From NCBI GenBank assembly GCA_963579905.1, contig CAUZIZ010000027.1, forward strand, positions 1 through 44,325: a DNA stretch of 44,325 nucleotides, read 5' to 3'. The notes beneath the pieces were generated by a model. It had not been told where the DNA came from and ran no database searches. It was given only the letters and a program-made list of their open reading frames with translations. The position numbers and the translations under genes are program-made. This DNA is from CAUZIZ01 sp963579905. GTDB taxonomy: Bacteria > Acidobacteriota > UBA6911 > RPQK01 > JAJDTT01. This document shows positions 26,403-34,250 of this stretch, piece by piece (position 1 is the stretch's first letter; every line of letters starts with the position of its first letter).

Positions 26403-26977
26403 TCACTCATAGGCTTGCCTGTGGCCGCACAAGACATCCGTATCCAAGGTGCCGTTGGCAACCTGCGAGAAGATCAACCGATTCTGCCCTTCGGAGGGAG
26501 TGTTTCCCGAATCGCTGATGGTGACGGTTCCCTCGTTGGAAACCACAGCGACGGCGTCTCCGTTCGTATCTGATGCCTGAATCTCCAAGGCTCCAGCGTG
26601 GTCGAGGAGCCAAGGGCCGCACCTGCTGCCCCCTCAAAAACGATACTGACCACCGTGCCAGGTCCCGGCGTCATCGACGAGAGAGAGCCCGAGAAGATCA
26701 CGACCGTGACTTTTCCGTCCTCCAGGTTGGGCCCCACGCTGTGGTCGGCCAGGGCGCCGCCTGCCAGCACCGAGCCCTCGGCAGGAGTGGAGAGAAGAGT
26801 GGTGTTGAAGGTCAGCGCAAATTGAATCGCCGTGACGTCTTCTCCATCACTGATTGATACCGGCACGATCACCTTGGAGCCCGGAGCCACATTGACGTCT
26901 GGAACGCTGAGAGTGATCTGCGCCAGCGCCAGTTCTGAGGTCAAGACCAGCGCTGCTATGAAGGAAAGTTTCTTCAT
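26403..26977 (-). pseudogene. Secreted cohesin-domain-like protein with frameshift
   Basis: A Sec signal peptide (KKLSFIAALVLTSELALAQ) is followed by a cohesin-type domain: LSVPDVNVAPGSKVIVPVSI, IQFALTFNTTLLS, GPNLEDGKVTVVIFSG, TVVSIVFEGAAGA. Near 26592 one base is missing: the frame runs off into EPWRFRH, while LEIQASDTNGDAVAVVSNEG continues in the other frame to a TGA at 26403. Adding one base gives 191 residues, a normal cohesin-like module. In non-cellulosome bacteria such domains occur in secreted cell-surface proteins; no dockerin partner is seen. The ATG at 26977 lies six bases after GAGG. Confidence 0.75.
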
Positions 26978-27148
26978 CATGTCCTCTTGTTTGTCGCCAG
27001 CCAGCGAGAGACCCTATTCAAACAGATAATCGATTATCCGCGCCGACCCAGTTTCGAATAGAATTCTATGCTCTCGAGAAGAAGTAGGTTCAATACCTTT
27101 ATGTCGGTGACCGTACCCGGGGAGCCAGCAACCAACGAGGGAAACAGA

Positions 27149-30100
27149 ATGCACAGCTCAAGCGTGAACTCAAACATGCTGAAGGGGCTCAGGTGGCGCT
27201 GTATCGGACCGCCCCGGGGAGGCCGCGTCGTCGCGGTAGCCGGACATCCTTCCGATCCAATGGTCTTCTACTTCGGAGCCTGCGCGGGCGGTGTCTGGAA
27301 GAGCACCGACGGCGGAACCTATTGGGAGAACGTTTCCGATGGGTTCTTCTATTCGGCTGCCATTGGGGCCCTTGCCGTGGCTGAATCGGATCCCAATGTG
27401 GTCTATGCGGGAACCGGTGAGACCACGATCCGGACCGACGTCTCCTACGGTGATGGCGTCTACAAGTCTACCGATGGAGGCCAGACTTGGCGACACGTAG
27501 GATTGGCCGGTACCCGCCATATTGGCAAGATTCGAGTTCATCCGAGGAAGCCGGATCTAGTGTACGTGGCCGCGTTAGGCCACGCCTTTGGGCCCAACCA
27601 GGATCGCGGCGTCTTTCGATCTCAAGACGGCGGAGAGAATTGGGAGAAGATCCTTTTCCGCAGCGACAAGGCGGGCGCCGTAGATCTGGCAATGGATCCG
27701 CGCAATCCCAGCGTTCTCTACGCCGCTATCTGGGAGGCCTATCGGAATTTCTGGACCCTCTCCAGCGGCGGTCCGGACAGCAGCCTCTATAGATCGAAAG
27801 ATGGGGGCGACACCTGGTCAGAGATCAGCGGCCAAACCGGTCTTCCGGCGGGCCTCAAGGGCAAGATGGGAATTGCCGTCTCGCCGGTTCGGTCCGGCCG
27901 CGTCTGGGCGATCATCGAGGCGGAAGAAGCGGGTGTCTATCGCTCCGACGATTCGGGTGATAGCTGGGAGCTGATGTCGAAGAAGCGGGATCTGCTCAAT
28001 CGTCCCTGGTACTACTGTCACATCTTTGCCGACCCTCAGCACGCTGACACGGTCTACGTCACCAACTTGGATATGTGGAAATCCACCGACGGTGGCCGGA
28101 ACTATACCCAGATTACGACGCCTCATGGTGACAACCATGACCTCTGGATCGATCCCCGCGACCCACTGCGAATGATCGAGGGAAATGACGGGGGGGCATG
28201 TGTCTCGTTCAACGGAGGGGAGACCTGGTCGACCATCTACAACCAGCTCACCGCCCAGTTCTACCGGGTCGATGTCGACAACCGTTTTCCCTACCGCGTC
28301 TACGCAACTCAGCAGGACAATTCCAGCATTGGCGTGCCCAGTGCTACTGAATTTGGTGCGATTCCCTGGGCCGAGTGCTATGCCGTCGGTACCGGTGAGA
28401 GTGGACACATTGCGGTGCACCCAAGCGACCCGGACATCGCTTACATCGGGGCGGTGGGAAGTTCGCCTGGGGGAGGCGGGGCCTTGCAGCGCTACGATCA
28501 CCGGAGCCGGCAGATCCGGCTGGTAACGGTGTGGCCCGAGACCGATCAGGGATGGGCCTCGAAGGATCATAGATACCGCTTCAACTGGACCTTTCCCATC
28601 GCTTTTTCTCCCCACGACTCGAAGGTCGTCTACGCGGCGGGAAATCTCCTGTTTCGGACTCTGAACGAGGGAAGCAACTGGGAGGCGATCAGCCCGGATC
28701 TCACCCGCCAGGATGCGTCTAAACTCGGAATATCAGGCGGACCAGTTACCCGTGATTCTAGCGGTGCCGAGCAATATGCCACCATCGTTGCGTTTGCTGA
28801 ATCGCCCCTGGAGCAGGGTCTGCTGTGGGCCGGAAGTGATGACGGCCTGGTTCACGTTTCCCGCGACGGGGGCCGCAACTGGCGCAACGTGACTCCGCCC
28901 GATTTGCCTGAATGGTCCTGGGTCGGCTCGATTGAGGTTTCTTCCCATGCTCCGGGGACAGCCTTTGTCGCTGCTACTCGTTACAAGCTAGACGACTACG
29001 AGGCCTACCTCTACCAGACAGTCGACTACGGCCAGACTTGGCAAACTCGCAGTGACGGATTCCCCAAGGGCGAGATCAGTCGGGTAATCCGCCAGGATCC
29101 GGTGCGGCAAGAATTGTTGTATGTGGGAACCGAAACCGGAATCTATGTCTCGCTCGACGAAGGAGACAGCTGGTTCTGTCTCAGATGCAACTTGCCGGTA
29201 GTGCCGGTCTACGACCTGAGAATCAAGGACGATGATCTGGTGGCGGCGACTCATGGGCGTTCATTATGGATCCTGGATGATCTGACGCCTCTTCGCCAGC
29301 TCTCAGAGAATGTGGTAGACGCTTCGGCCCATCTATTCCCACCGTGCCCCTCCTATCGTCGCTGGCTGCAATGGGGCGTCGGGATTCATCGGGGTCCGGG
29401 CAAGTGCTACATGCTGGCTCTGGGAGCTGCGGGCACATTCTATGAGAAGGAATCGCTGCAGGGCGAGGCTGGTTTGAGGGGGCTTGACGTAGGCGAGAAC
29501 CCGCCGCACGGAGTCATCGTCTATTACTCTCTCGGTGTCGTACCCGCTGAGCCTGTAACCCTTTCTTTTCTGGACGCCCAGGGCATTCTGATCAAGGCCA
29601 TAAGCAGCCAGGAAAAGAATGGCGAACGCCCCCTGTCGACAGAGTTGGGCTTGAACCGTTTCGTCTGGGATATGCGCTACCCCAATGCTGAGAAGGTGGC
29701 GGAAGACCTCATAACCGAGAAAATGGAGACCGGGCCGCTGGCCGCGCCCGGGACCTACCAGGTCCGGGTTCGGGTTGGGGATCAGACCTCGATCCGTTCC
29801 TTCAAAATCCTCAATGACCCCAGGGTATCAGCCACCCAGGAGGACCTCGACGCGCAGTTCGCCCTCTGGAGCCACATCCGCGACAAGCTCTCCGAGACAC
29901 ACGGACACATCAACCAACTCAGGAGGATCACGGCCCAACTGAGGGAATGGGAGGAGCGTCTCGAGGGCTTCTCCAGCGCCGAGTCCTCTCAATTGATGGA
30001 AACGTCTGCCAGGGATCTGCGAGAGAAGCTCGCAGCAGTAGAGCAGGAGCTAATCCAGGTTGATGCGGAGACAGCAGCTGACTGGCTGCGCCTTCCTGCA

Positions 30101-30304
30101 CGGTTGAACTATAAGTTGGCGGCCCTGATCAGTGTCGTGTCGAGCGCCGACGCTGCTCCGCCCCAGCAGGCCTACGACGTCTTCGAGCATCTATGTGAAA
30201 GGCTCGATGCTCAATTTAAGCTCCTCCAGGAGCTTACCGAGCAAGATGTTCCGGCCTTCAACAAGTTGGTCCGTGACGCCGGATTGCCGGCCGTAATGAC
30301 GTGA
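27149..30304 (+). CDS. BNR/Asp-box propeller protein (VPS10/sortilin-like)
   Basis: About 1051 residues, with at least five Asp-box motifs (KSTDGGTYWE, KSTDGGQTWR, RSQDGGENWE, RSKDGGDTWSE, KSTDGGRNYT) spread over a ten-bladed propeller of the VPS10/sortilin kind, then an immunoglobulin-like region (LSTELGLNRFVWDMRYPNAE) and a helical C-terminus rich in coiled-coil (LRRITAQLREWEERLEG). The family is often annotated as glycosyl hydrolase or sialidase, but has no proven activity. Unlike many relatives it has no signal peptide at either possible start; an ATG at 27068 adds 27 residues. GAGGGAAACAG precedes the ATG at 27149. It is intact. Confidence 0.85.
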   Translation: MHSSSVNSNMLKGLRWRCIGPPRGGRVVAVAGHPSDPMVFYFGACAGGVWKSTDGGTYWENVSDGFFYSAAIGALAVAESDPNVVYAGTGETTIRTDVSYGDGVYKSTDGGQTWRHVGLAGTRHIGKIRVHPRKPDLVYVAALGHAFGPNQDRGVFRSQDGGENWEKILFRSDKAGAVDLAMDPRNPSVLYAAIWEAYRNFWTLSSGGPDSSLYRSKDGGDTWSEISGQTGLPAGLKGKMGIAVSPVRSGRVWAIIEAEEAGVYRSDDSGDSWELMSKKRDLLNRPWYYCHIFADPQHADTVYVTNLDMWKSTDGGRNYTQITTPHGDNHDLWIDPRDPLRMIEGNDGGACVSFNGGETWSTIYNQLTAQFYRVDVDNRFPYRVYATQQDNSSIGVPSATEFGAIPWAECYAVGTGESGHIAVHPSDPDIAYIGAVGSSPGGGGALQRYDHRSRQIRLVTVWPETDQGWASKDHRYRFNWTFPIAFSPHDSKVVYAAGNLLFRTLNEGSNWEAISPDLTRQDASKLGISGGPVTRDSSGAEQYATIVAFAESPLEQGLLWAGSDDGLVHVSRDGGRNWRNVTPPDLPEWSWVGSIEVSSHAPGTAFVAATRYKLDDYEAYLYQTVDYGQTWQTRSDGFPKGEISRVIRQDPVRQELLYVGTETGIYVSLDEGDSWFCLRCNLPVVPVYDLRIKDDDLVAATHGRSLWILDDLTPLRQLSENVVDASAHLFPPCPSYRRWLQWGVGIHRGPGKCYMLALGAAGTFYEKESLQGEAGLRGLDVGENPPHGVIVYYSLGVVPAEPVTLSFLDAQGILIKAISSQEKNGERPLSTELGLNRFVWDMRYPNAEKVAEDLITEKMETGPLAAPGTYQVRVRVGDQTSIRSFKILNDPRVSATQEDLDAQFALWSHIRDKLSETHGHINQLRRITAQLREWEERLEGFSSAESSQLMETSARDLREKLAAVEQELIQVDAETAADWLRLPARLNYKLAALISVVSSADAAPPQQAYDVFEHLCERLDAQFKLLQELTEQDVPAFNKLVRDAGLPAVMT

Positions 30305-30311
30305 GTATGCG

Positions 30312-30571
30312 CTAAGCTGAAACTTAAAGAATACGTCGCACGTCTCCTGTCCTCCAAAGGTGCCGCCAACGGGTGAACTGCCAGCGTTACGAAGCCAAGT
30401 CCGTCAGAGCCGCGAACGACTTGAGCCGTTAGCAACATGAGGCCAGGTTCCGAGGAAAGAGCTGGACAACTCTTCCCCACGCAGTGACGCACGATATCGC
30501 CTATCCTCGACCGAAGTTTCGTTCTCGAATGGGACAGCGCAGCCGGGGGCGGGGCTAAGCTGAGACTTCAT
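30312..30571 (+). repeat. Repeat modules B1 + A, copy 3
   Basis: Begins CTAAGCTGAAACTTAAAGAA eight bases after the stop of the BNR gene, runs through the B1 body (GAACGACTTGAGCCGTTAGC) and ends with module A (GAAGTTTCGTTCTCGAATGG to CTGAGACTTCA). Together with the following 110 bp it fills the gap 30305-30723, in which I see no gene. Confidence 0.8.
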
Positions 30572-30677
30572 TTGGTTCCAGCTTGAATGTTTCAGGTTTC
30601 CCAACCGTGGTTGTTCCCGACCTGAAGCTTCCGGAAACAGGCAGAGAAACCGTTCGGAGCATTCCCACGGATGCGTG

Positions 30678-30686
30678 TGCTATACT
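30678..30686 (+). promoter_or_regulatory. Extended -10 promoter element
   Basis: TGCTATACT matches an extended -10 (TGn-TATAAT-like) about 38 bp before the CBS-protein ATG. No good -35 hexamer stands upstream. The identical TGCTATACT precedes the B12-radical SAM gene at 31799, which supports both. Confidence 0.4.
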
Positions 30687-30723
30687 GCGCCTCACCCACC
30701 TCTCAGTTTAGGAGTTCGATCTT

Positions 30724-31158
30724 ATGAAAGTGATCAGAATCGCCCAAGTGCCTCCACCCACCGTTATGGTGGACGCGACCGTTCTCGAAGCGGTGTGGAG
30801 CATGCAGAACGCTCGCACCGGTGCGACAGCGATTCTTGAAGGCGAGAAGCTGGTGGGCATTTTCTCAGAGCGTGATGTGATGTTGCGGGTCGTGGCCGCC
30901 CAGAGAGATGCTGCGGCCACCCAGGTCAAAAAGGTCATGACCTCACCCGTCAAGTCGATCTTCGAAGACCAGGATGCTGGGGACGCGCTCGAACTCATGG
31001 TTGCCAACCACGTGCGCCATCTCCCTATTCTTGGTCGTCAGGGAAGTCTGACAGGACTCATCTCCATTCGAAATTTGCTGCAGCATCATGTGGAGGAACT
31101 GGCGGACCAATTGAATTCGCTGGAATCCTATTTCTTGGCAGACGGACCAGGAGGATAG
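30724..31158 (+). CDS. CBS-domain-pair protein
   Basis: A 144-residue protein made of two CBS domains: VDATVLEAVWSMQNARTG ... LVGIFSERDVMLRV, then VMTSPVKSIFEDQDAGDALE ... VRHLPILGRQGSLTGLISIR, followed by a short helical tail (VEELADQLNSLESY). CBS pairs bind adenosyl nucleotides and regulate partners; stand-alone pairs are common and their targets mostly unknown. AGGAG lies nine bases before the ATG, and a TGCTATACT promoter element 38 bp before it. The gene is intact. Confidence 0.9.
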   Translation: MKVIRIAQVPPPTVMVDATVLEAVWSMQNARTGATAILEGEKLVGIFSERDVMLRVVAAQRDAAATQVKKVMTSPVKSIFEDQDAGDALELMVANHVRHLPILGRQGSLTGLISIRNLLQHHVEELADQLNSLESYFLADGPGG

Positions 31159-31250
31159 ACCCAATAGGGTAAGTCCCAGGTCTCCATCACTACAATTCCC
31201 AACATCAGGACTTAAACCAGGACAACCCGAGTAGTTTCGGAGGATCTAGG

Positions 31251-31757
31251 ATGCGAATTTCATTCAAGCCCTTAGGATTGTTGATTGCAGCGCTTCTACT
31301 CATGAGCGGATCTTCGATCTTCGCTGAAGACCGCGCCACGACCGAGATCACCTTGGAAGGTAAGGCAGTTTCCATCAATTATGGTCGGCCGACTCTCCGG
31401 GGAAGGGACCTCAATCAGCTGATCGAAGTAGCTCACGTTTGGAGGCTGGGGATGAACCAGGCAACGACGCTCAGCACCAAAGGGGATCTCAAGTTCGGTG
31501 CCCTCGATGTGCCTCAAGGTTCCTATAGCCTCTTTGCGAAGAAGACCGGTGTCGAAGCGTGGGATTTGATCATCAACACGCAAACCGGCCAGTGGGGAAC
31601 CCAGCGTGATGCCAGCAAGGACCTTGGTTCGGTCCCTCTCACGGTCGACCAGGGAACGGAGAGCGTGGAGCAGTTCACGATCGAGTTGTCGCCCGGGGGT
31701 AAGTTCTCGATGAGCTGGGGAACCCTCAGGGTGTCGGTGTCGTTTACGGCGAACTGA
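31251..31757 (+). CDS. DUF2911-family exported protein
   Basis: A 168-residue protein with a Sec signal peptide (LGLLIAALLLMSGSSIFAE) and one DUF2911 domain, of unknown function: ITLEGKAVSINYGRPTLRGR, VWRLGMNQATTLSTKGDL, VPQGSYSLFAKK and WDLIINTQTGQWG are the diagnostic blocks. It is common in Acidobacteriota and Bacteroidota, often in several copies. CGGAGGATCT precedes the ATG. A 7-bp inverted repeat (ACTGATC/GATCAGT) overlaps its stop codon, but lacks a T-run. Confidence 0.88.
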   Translation: MRISFKPLGLLIAALLLMSGSSIFAEDRATTEITLEGKAVSINYGRPTLRGRDLNQLIEVAHVWRLGMNQATTLSTKGDLKFGALDVPQGSYSLFAKKTGVEAWDLIINTQTGQWGTQRDASKDLGSVPLTVDQGTESVEQFTIELSPGGKFSMSWGTLRVSVSFTAN

Positions 31758-31798
31758 TCCCGACCTCCGATCAGTGTCTCCCAAATTTGTTTGCGACT

Positions 31799-31807
31799 TG
31801 CTATACT
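31799..31807 (+). promoter_or_regulatory. Extended -10 promoter element
   Basis: TGCTATACT, identical to the element at 30678-30686, lies 51 bp before the start of the B12-binding radical SAM gene. A -35 match is not evident. Confidence 0.4.
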
Positions 31808-31857
31808 TAGCGCTTTCTTGACGAAAGTGATGGACGCCAAGTAGGACGGAGCTAGAT

Positions 31858-33603
31858 ATGAACGACGGAAAACTCATCGTATTGACGGCACCTCTAACCG
31901 AGATGATTGACCATGCTGGCTACTTCATCCAAATGGCGATGGCTTCTTTGCCGGTATGGATGGAAGGAGTGCTGAACCGGAAGTACCCGGCGTGGAAGCA
32001 AGCCAAACGAGCCAGCGACGGGACTGCTCAGGCCGCTCCGGCGGGACTTCGGATTCTCGAGAGGGTGATGGGGGCGGAGTTCAGCGCCGAGAATGTGGTC
32101 GTTTGCTACCCCGAGGATCTCGAGAACTTCATCGGACCCAACACCAGAATCGTGGCAGTCTCCACGCACAATCCGCACGGAGTTACCTTTGCTGCTGGAG
32201 TCTATACGTCCATTTTCGGGAGCTCCAAGCAGCCCATCAACTCCTACTATTCGGACCTCATGTTCGAGAATATCAGGAACAATCCTCATCGGCCCAACTA
32301 CAAGGTCATCGTGGGGGGGTCTGGCGGCTGGCAGATCAACCAGACCGGCTCTGCGGAAAGTTTGGGTGTGGATTGCGTGGTCGAAGGACGCAGTGAGTCG
32401 GTTGGCACGATGGAGCTCTTTCGAAAGGCCATCCAGGGCGAGCCATTGGAAGCGCAGGTGGAGGTTGCTCACCCCATGGCGGACGCGATCCTTTTCCCGG
32501 AAAAGGCAACCACTTTCGGGGTGGTCGAAATGACCACCGGTTGCGGGCGTCGCTGCCAGTTCTGCGTGCCCGATCTCAACCCTCAGATCGCCTTGCCGAG
32601 AGACAGGATGATGGAGGCGGTCGAGGCGAACGTGGCCAACGGAAACAAGCAGATCTCACTGGCCACCGAAGATATGTTCATCTGGGGGCAGGTGGGCAGC
32701 AAGACGCCGTTCTTCTTTCCCAATAGGGAGGCCTTGTTCGATCTATATCGGGATGTGTCCAACTACCCGGGAGTAGAGGAGTTCGTGCTCAGCCACTCTA
32801 CGATGGCTCCTGCTGTGGTGGACCCCGAGTTGATCCGGGGTCTGTCTGAAATCCTCCTGGACAAGAGTCCTATCCGACTTCCCAATCTCAGCTCACACCC
32901 AGAGAAGAGAGCCCTGGTTCCCTTGATCGGGCTCGAGACCGGTTCGGTTCGCATGGCCAAGCAAGTGATGCCCAGTAAGGGAGTTCCGTTTCACATCAAC
33001 GACTGGCCGAGTGTGGTTCTGAGCGGGTTGGAGATCCTCAATAAGAACAACTGGTTCCCCATGTTGACGCTGATGATAGGGAATCCAGGTGAGACGGACG
33101 AGGATGTCGAGGCCACCCTCGACCTGACCTACGAAATGGAGCGGCGAGGACTTTTCGGGTTCTTGATACCCTCGGTGTTCACGCCTTTGGCCGGGACCAA
33201 GATGGAAAAGGGCAAGGGAGTGGCCGAGACTCGCGACCTTTCAAAGCGTCAGTGGCAGTTGATGATGAGATGCTGGAAGTTGAATCTCCGGCCCGGGTTG
33301 TACAGTTGGTGGGGGCCCAGCGCCTTCAGGCTAGGTGCTCTTGCGGTTTGGGCCGTACGCCTACGCAAGACCAACGGTCCGAATTTCACCTGGCCAATGT
33401 TCGATTTCGCCAGCGCAGTTCCTCAAAAGCTGCTGCACCGGATGGGCAAACTCTACCCAGGGAAACCGTTGAAACTCAAGACTCGAGCCGAACTGTTGGA
33501 GTCTATAAGACCCAGTCAGAGAAAGTACATCAGAGAGGACACCGGCGATCTTCCAGGACCAATAGTGGAGCAGAAGCCGGTAGCAATGGCAGCGACTCTA
33601 TAA
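31858..33603 (+). CDS. B12-binding-domain radical SAM protein
   Basis: A 581-residue radical SAM enzyme. The N-terminal third is a cobalamin-binding-like Rossmann domain (NVVVCYPEDLENFIG, IVAVSTHNPHG, PNYKVIVGGSGGWQ). The radical SAM domain follows with the 4Fe-4S motif CGRRCQFC in TTGCGRRCQFCVPDLNP near residue 230, then LPNLSSHPEKRALVPLIGLETG and MLTLMIGNPGETDEDVEATL. A C-terminal extension (WKLNLRPGLYSWWGPSAFR) has membrane-like or hydrophobic segments. The family includes methyltransferases and hopanoid or magnesium-protoporphyrin-type modifiers; the substrate here is unknown. GGAG precedes the ATG by seven bases. It is intact and probably co-transcribed with the small protein gene downstream. 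Confidence 0.88.
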   Translation: MNDGKLIVLTAPLTEMIDHAGYFIQMAMASLPVWMEGVLNRKYPAWKQAKRASDGTAQAAPAGLRILERVMGAEFSAENVVVCYPEDLENFIGPNTRIVAVSTHNPHGVTFAAGVYTSIFGSSKQPINSYYSDLMFENIRNNPHRPNYKVIVGGSGGWQINQTGSAESLGVDCVVEGRSESVGTMELFRKAIQGEPLEAQVEVAHPMADAILFPEKATTFGVVEMTTGCGRRCQFCVPDLNPQIALPRDRMMEAVEANVANGNKQISLATEDMFIWGQVGSKTPFFFPNREALFDLYRDVSNYPGVEEFVLSHSTMAPAVVDPELIRGLSEILLDKSPIRLPNLSSHPEKRALVPLIGLETGSVRMAKQVMPSKGVPFHINDWPSVVLSGLEILNKNNWFPMLTLMIGNPGETDEDVEATLDLTYEMERRGLFGFLIPSVFTPLAGTKMEKGKGVAETRDLSKRQWQLMMRCWKLNLRPGLYSWWGPSAFRLGALAVWAVRLRKTNGPNFTWPMFDFASAVPQKLLHRMGKLYPGKPLKLKTRAELLESIRPSQRKYIREDTGDLPGPIVEQKPVAMAATL

Positions 33604-33640
33604 AGGACGGACGCGGCAAGCGTAGTAGGAGAGAAATATA

Positions 33641-33826
33641 ATGGGCGAAACCAAGATTGACCACAGCTTTGAGCTCAATTCGGATCAAGTAGACTGGCTA
33701 AAGGCGATGGCGGAAAAGCACAGCCTTCCCGATGAGAACAAAGCCCTGAGGGTTCTCCTGGACTACGCCAAGGTCCAGGCAGACGAAGAGCAGGTTTTTA
33801 CCGAATTCCGCTGTCTTCACTGCTGA
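33641..33826 (+). CDS. Small CxxC-terminal protein, ribbon-helix-helix-like
   Basis: A 61-residue protein: a polar start, an amphipathic segment (SDQVDWLKAMAEKHSLP), then NKALRVLLDYAKVQADEEQV and a C-terminal FRCLHC. It resembles small conserved proteins of unknown function that end in CLxC and look like ribbon-helix-helix folds. It lies 37 bp after the radical SAM gene, with GGAGAGAAATATA before the ATG. The cysteine pair at the very end could bind metal or form a disulfide; this is inference. Repeat module B1 begins at its stop codon. Confidence 0.7.
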   Translation: MGETKIDHSFELNSDQVDWLKAMAEKHSLPDENKALRVLLDYAKVQADEEQVFTEFRCLHC

Positions 33827-34079
33827 GCTGAAACTTCAAGAATTCGTCGCACGTCCCCTGTCCTCCGAAGGTGCCGCCAACGGCCGAACTACCGGCGTCA
33901 CGAAGCCAAGTCCGACAGAGCCGCGAACGACTTGAGCCGTTAGCAACATGAGACCAGGTTCCGAGGAGAGAGCCGGACAACTCTTCCCCACTCAGTGACG
34001 CACAAATCCCCAGTAGCCGGAAGTTTCTTTCCCGAATGGGGCGAGCGCTTCCTGGGGGGGGCACTGAGCTGAAACTTCA
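33824..34079 (+). repeat. Repeat modules B1 + A, copy 4
   Basis: Starts with the stop codon of the small gene (TGAGCTGAAACTTCAAGAAT), continues with the B1 body and ends with module A (GGAAGTTTCTTTCCCGAATG ... GAGCTGAAACTTC). Long inverted repeat D follows within 30 bp. No gene is present in 33827-34250. Confidence 0.8.
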
Positions 34080-34108
34080 GACAGCTGGCTGGCAGGGTGG
34101 TCAGGAAA

Positions 34109-34235
34109 GCCTGAAGCGCAAGCGAGGGGTTGGGCCCCGGCACCAAACGTCGACAAACGGGCTTTGAACCAGAGACGAGCAGACGAGTCGGGAGCATTTG
34201 TGCTGGTCCCCAACCCCTCGCTCGCGTTTCAGGCT
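34109..34235. repeat. Long inverted repeat D, copy 1
   Basis: Left arm GCCTGAAGCGCAAGCGAGGG (34109 onwards, to 34134) pairs with the right arm at 34208-34234 (CCCAACCCCTCGCTCGCGTT ...) over about 26 bp with few mismatches; the spacer is about 73 bp. The second copy, 38044-38170, shares the arms but not the spacer, so the arms are the conserved unit. It ends 16 bp from the natural stop of the formate-tetrahydrofolate ligase pseudogene. Confidence 0.8.
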
Positions 34236-34250
34236 CCCCTGAACCCATGA

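Noticed and set aside
31753..31775. Terminator at the end of the DUF2911 gene (7-bp ACTGATC/GATCAGT stem)
   Set aside because: The stem is AT-balanced and weak, and no T-run follows.
30404..34064. Open frames inside B1 repeats with shared peptides (GTWPHVANGSSRSRL) as a real small-protein family
   Set aside because: The similarity follows the DNA repeat, starts are not conserved, no ribosome-binding sites precede them, and copies lie in both orientations relative to genes.
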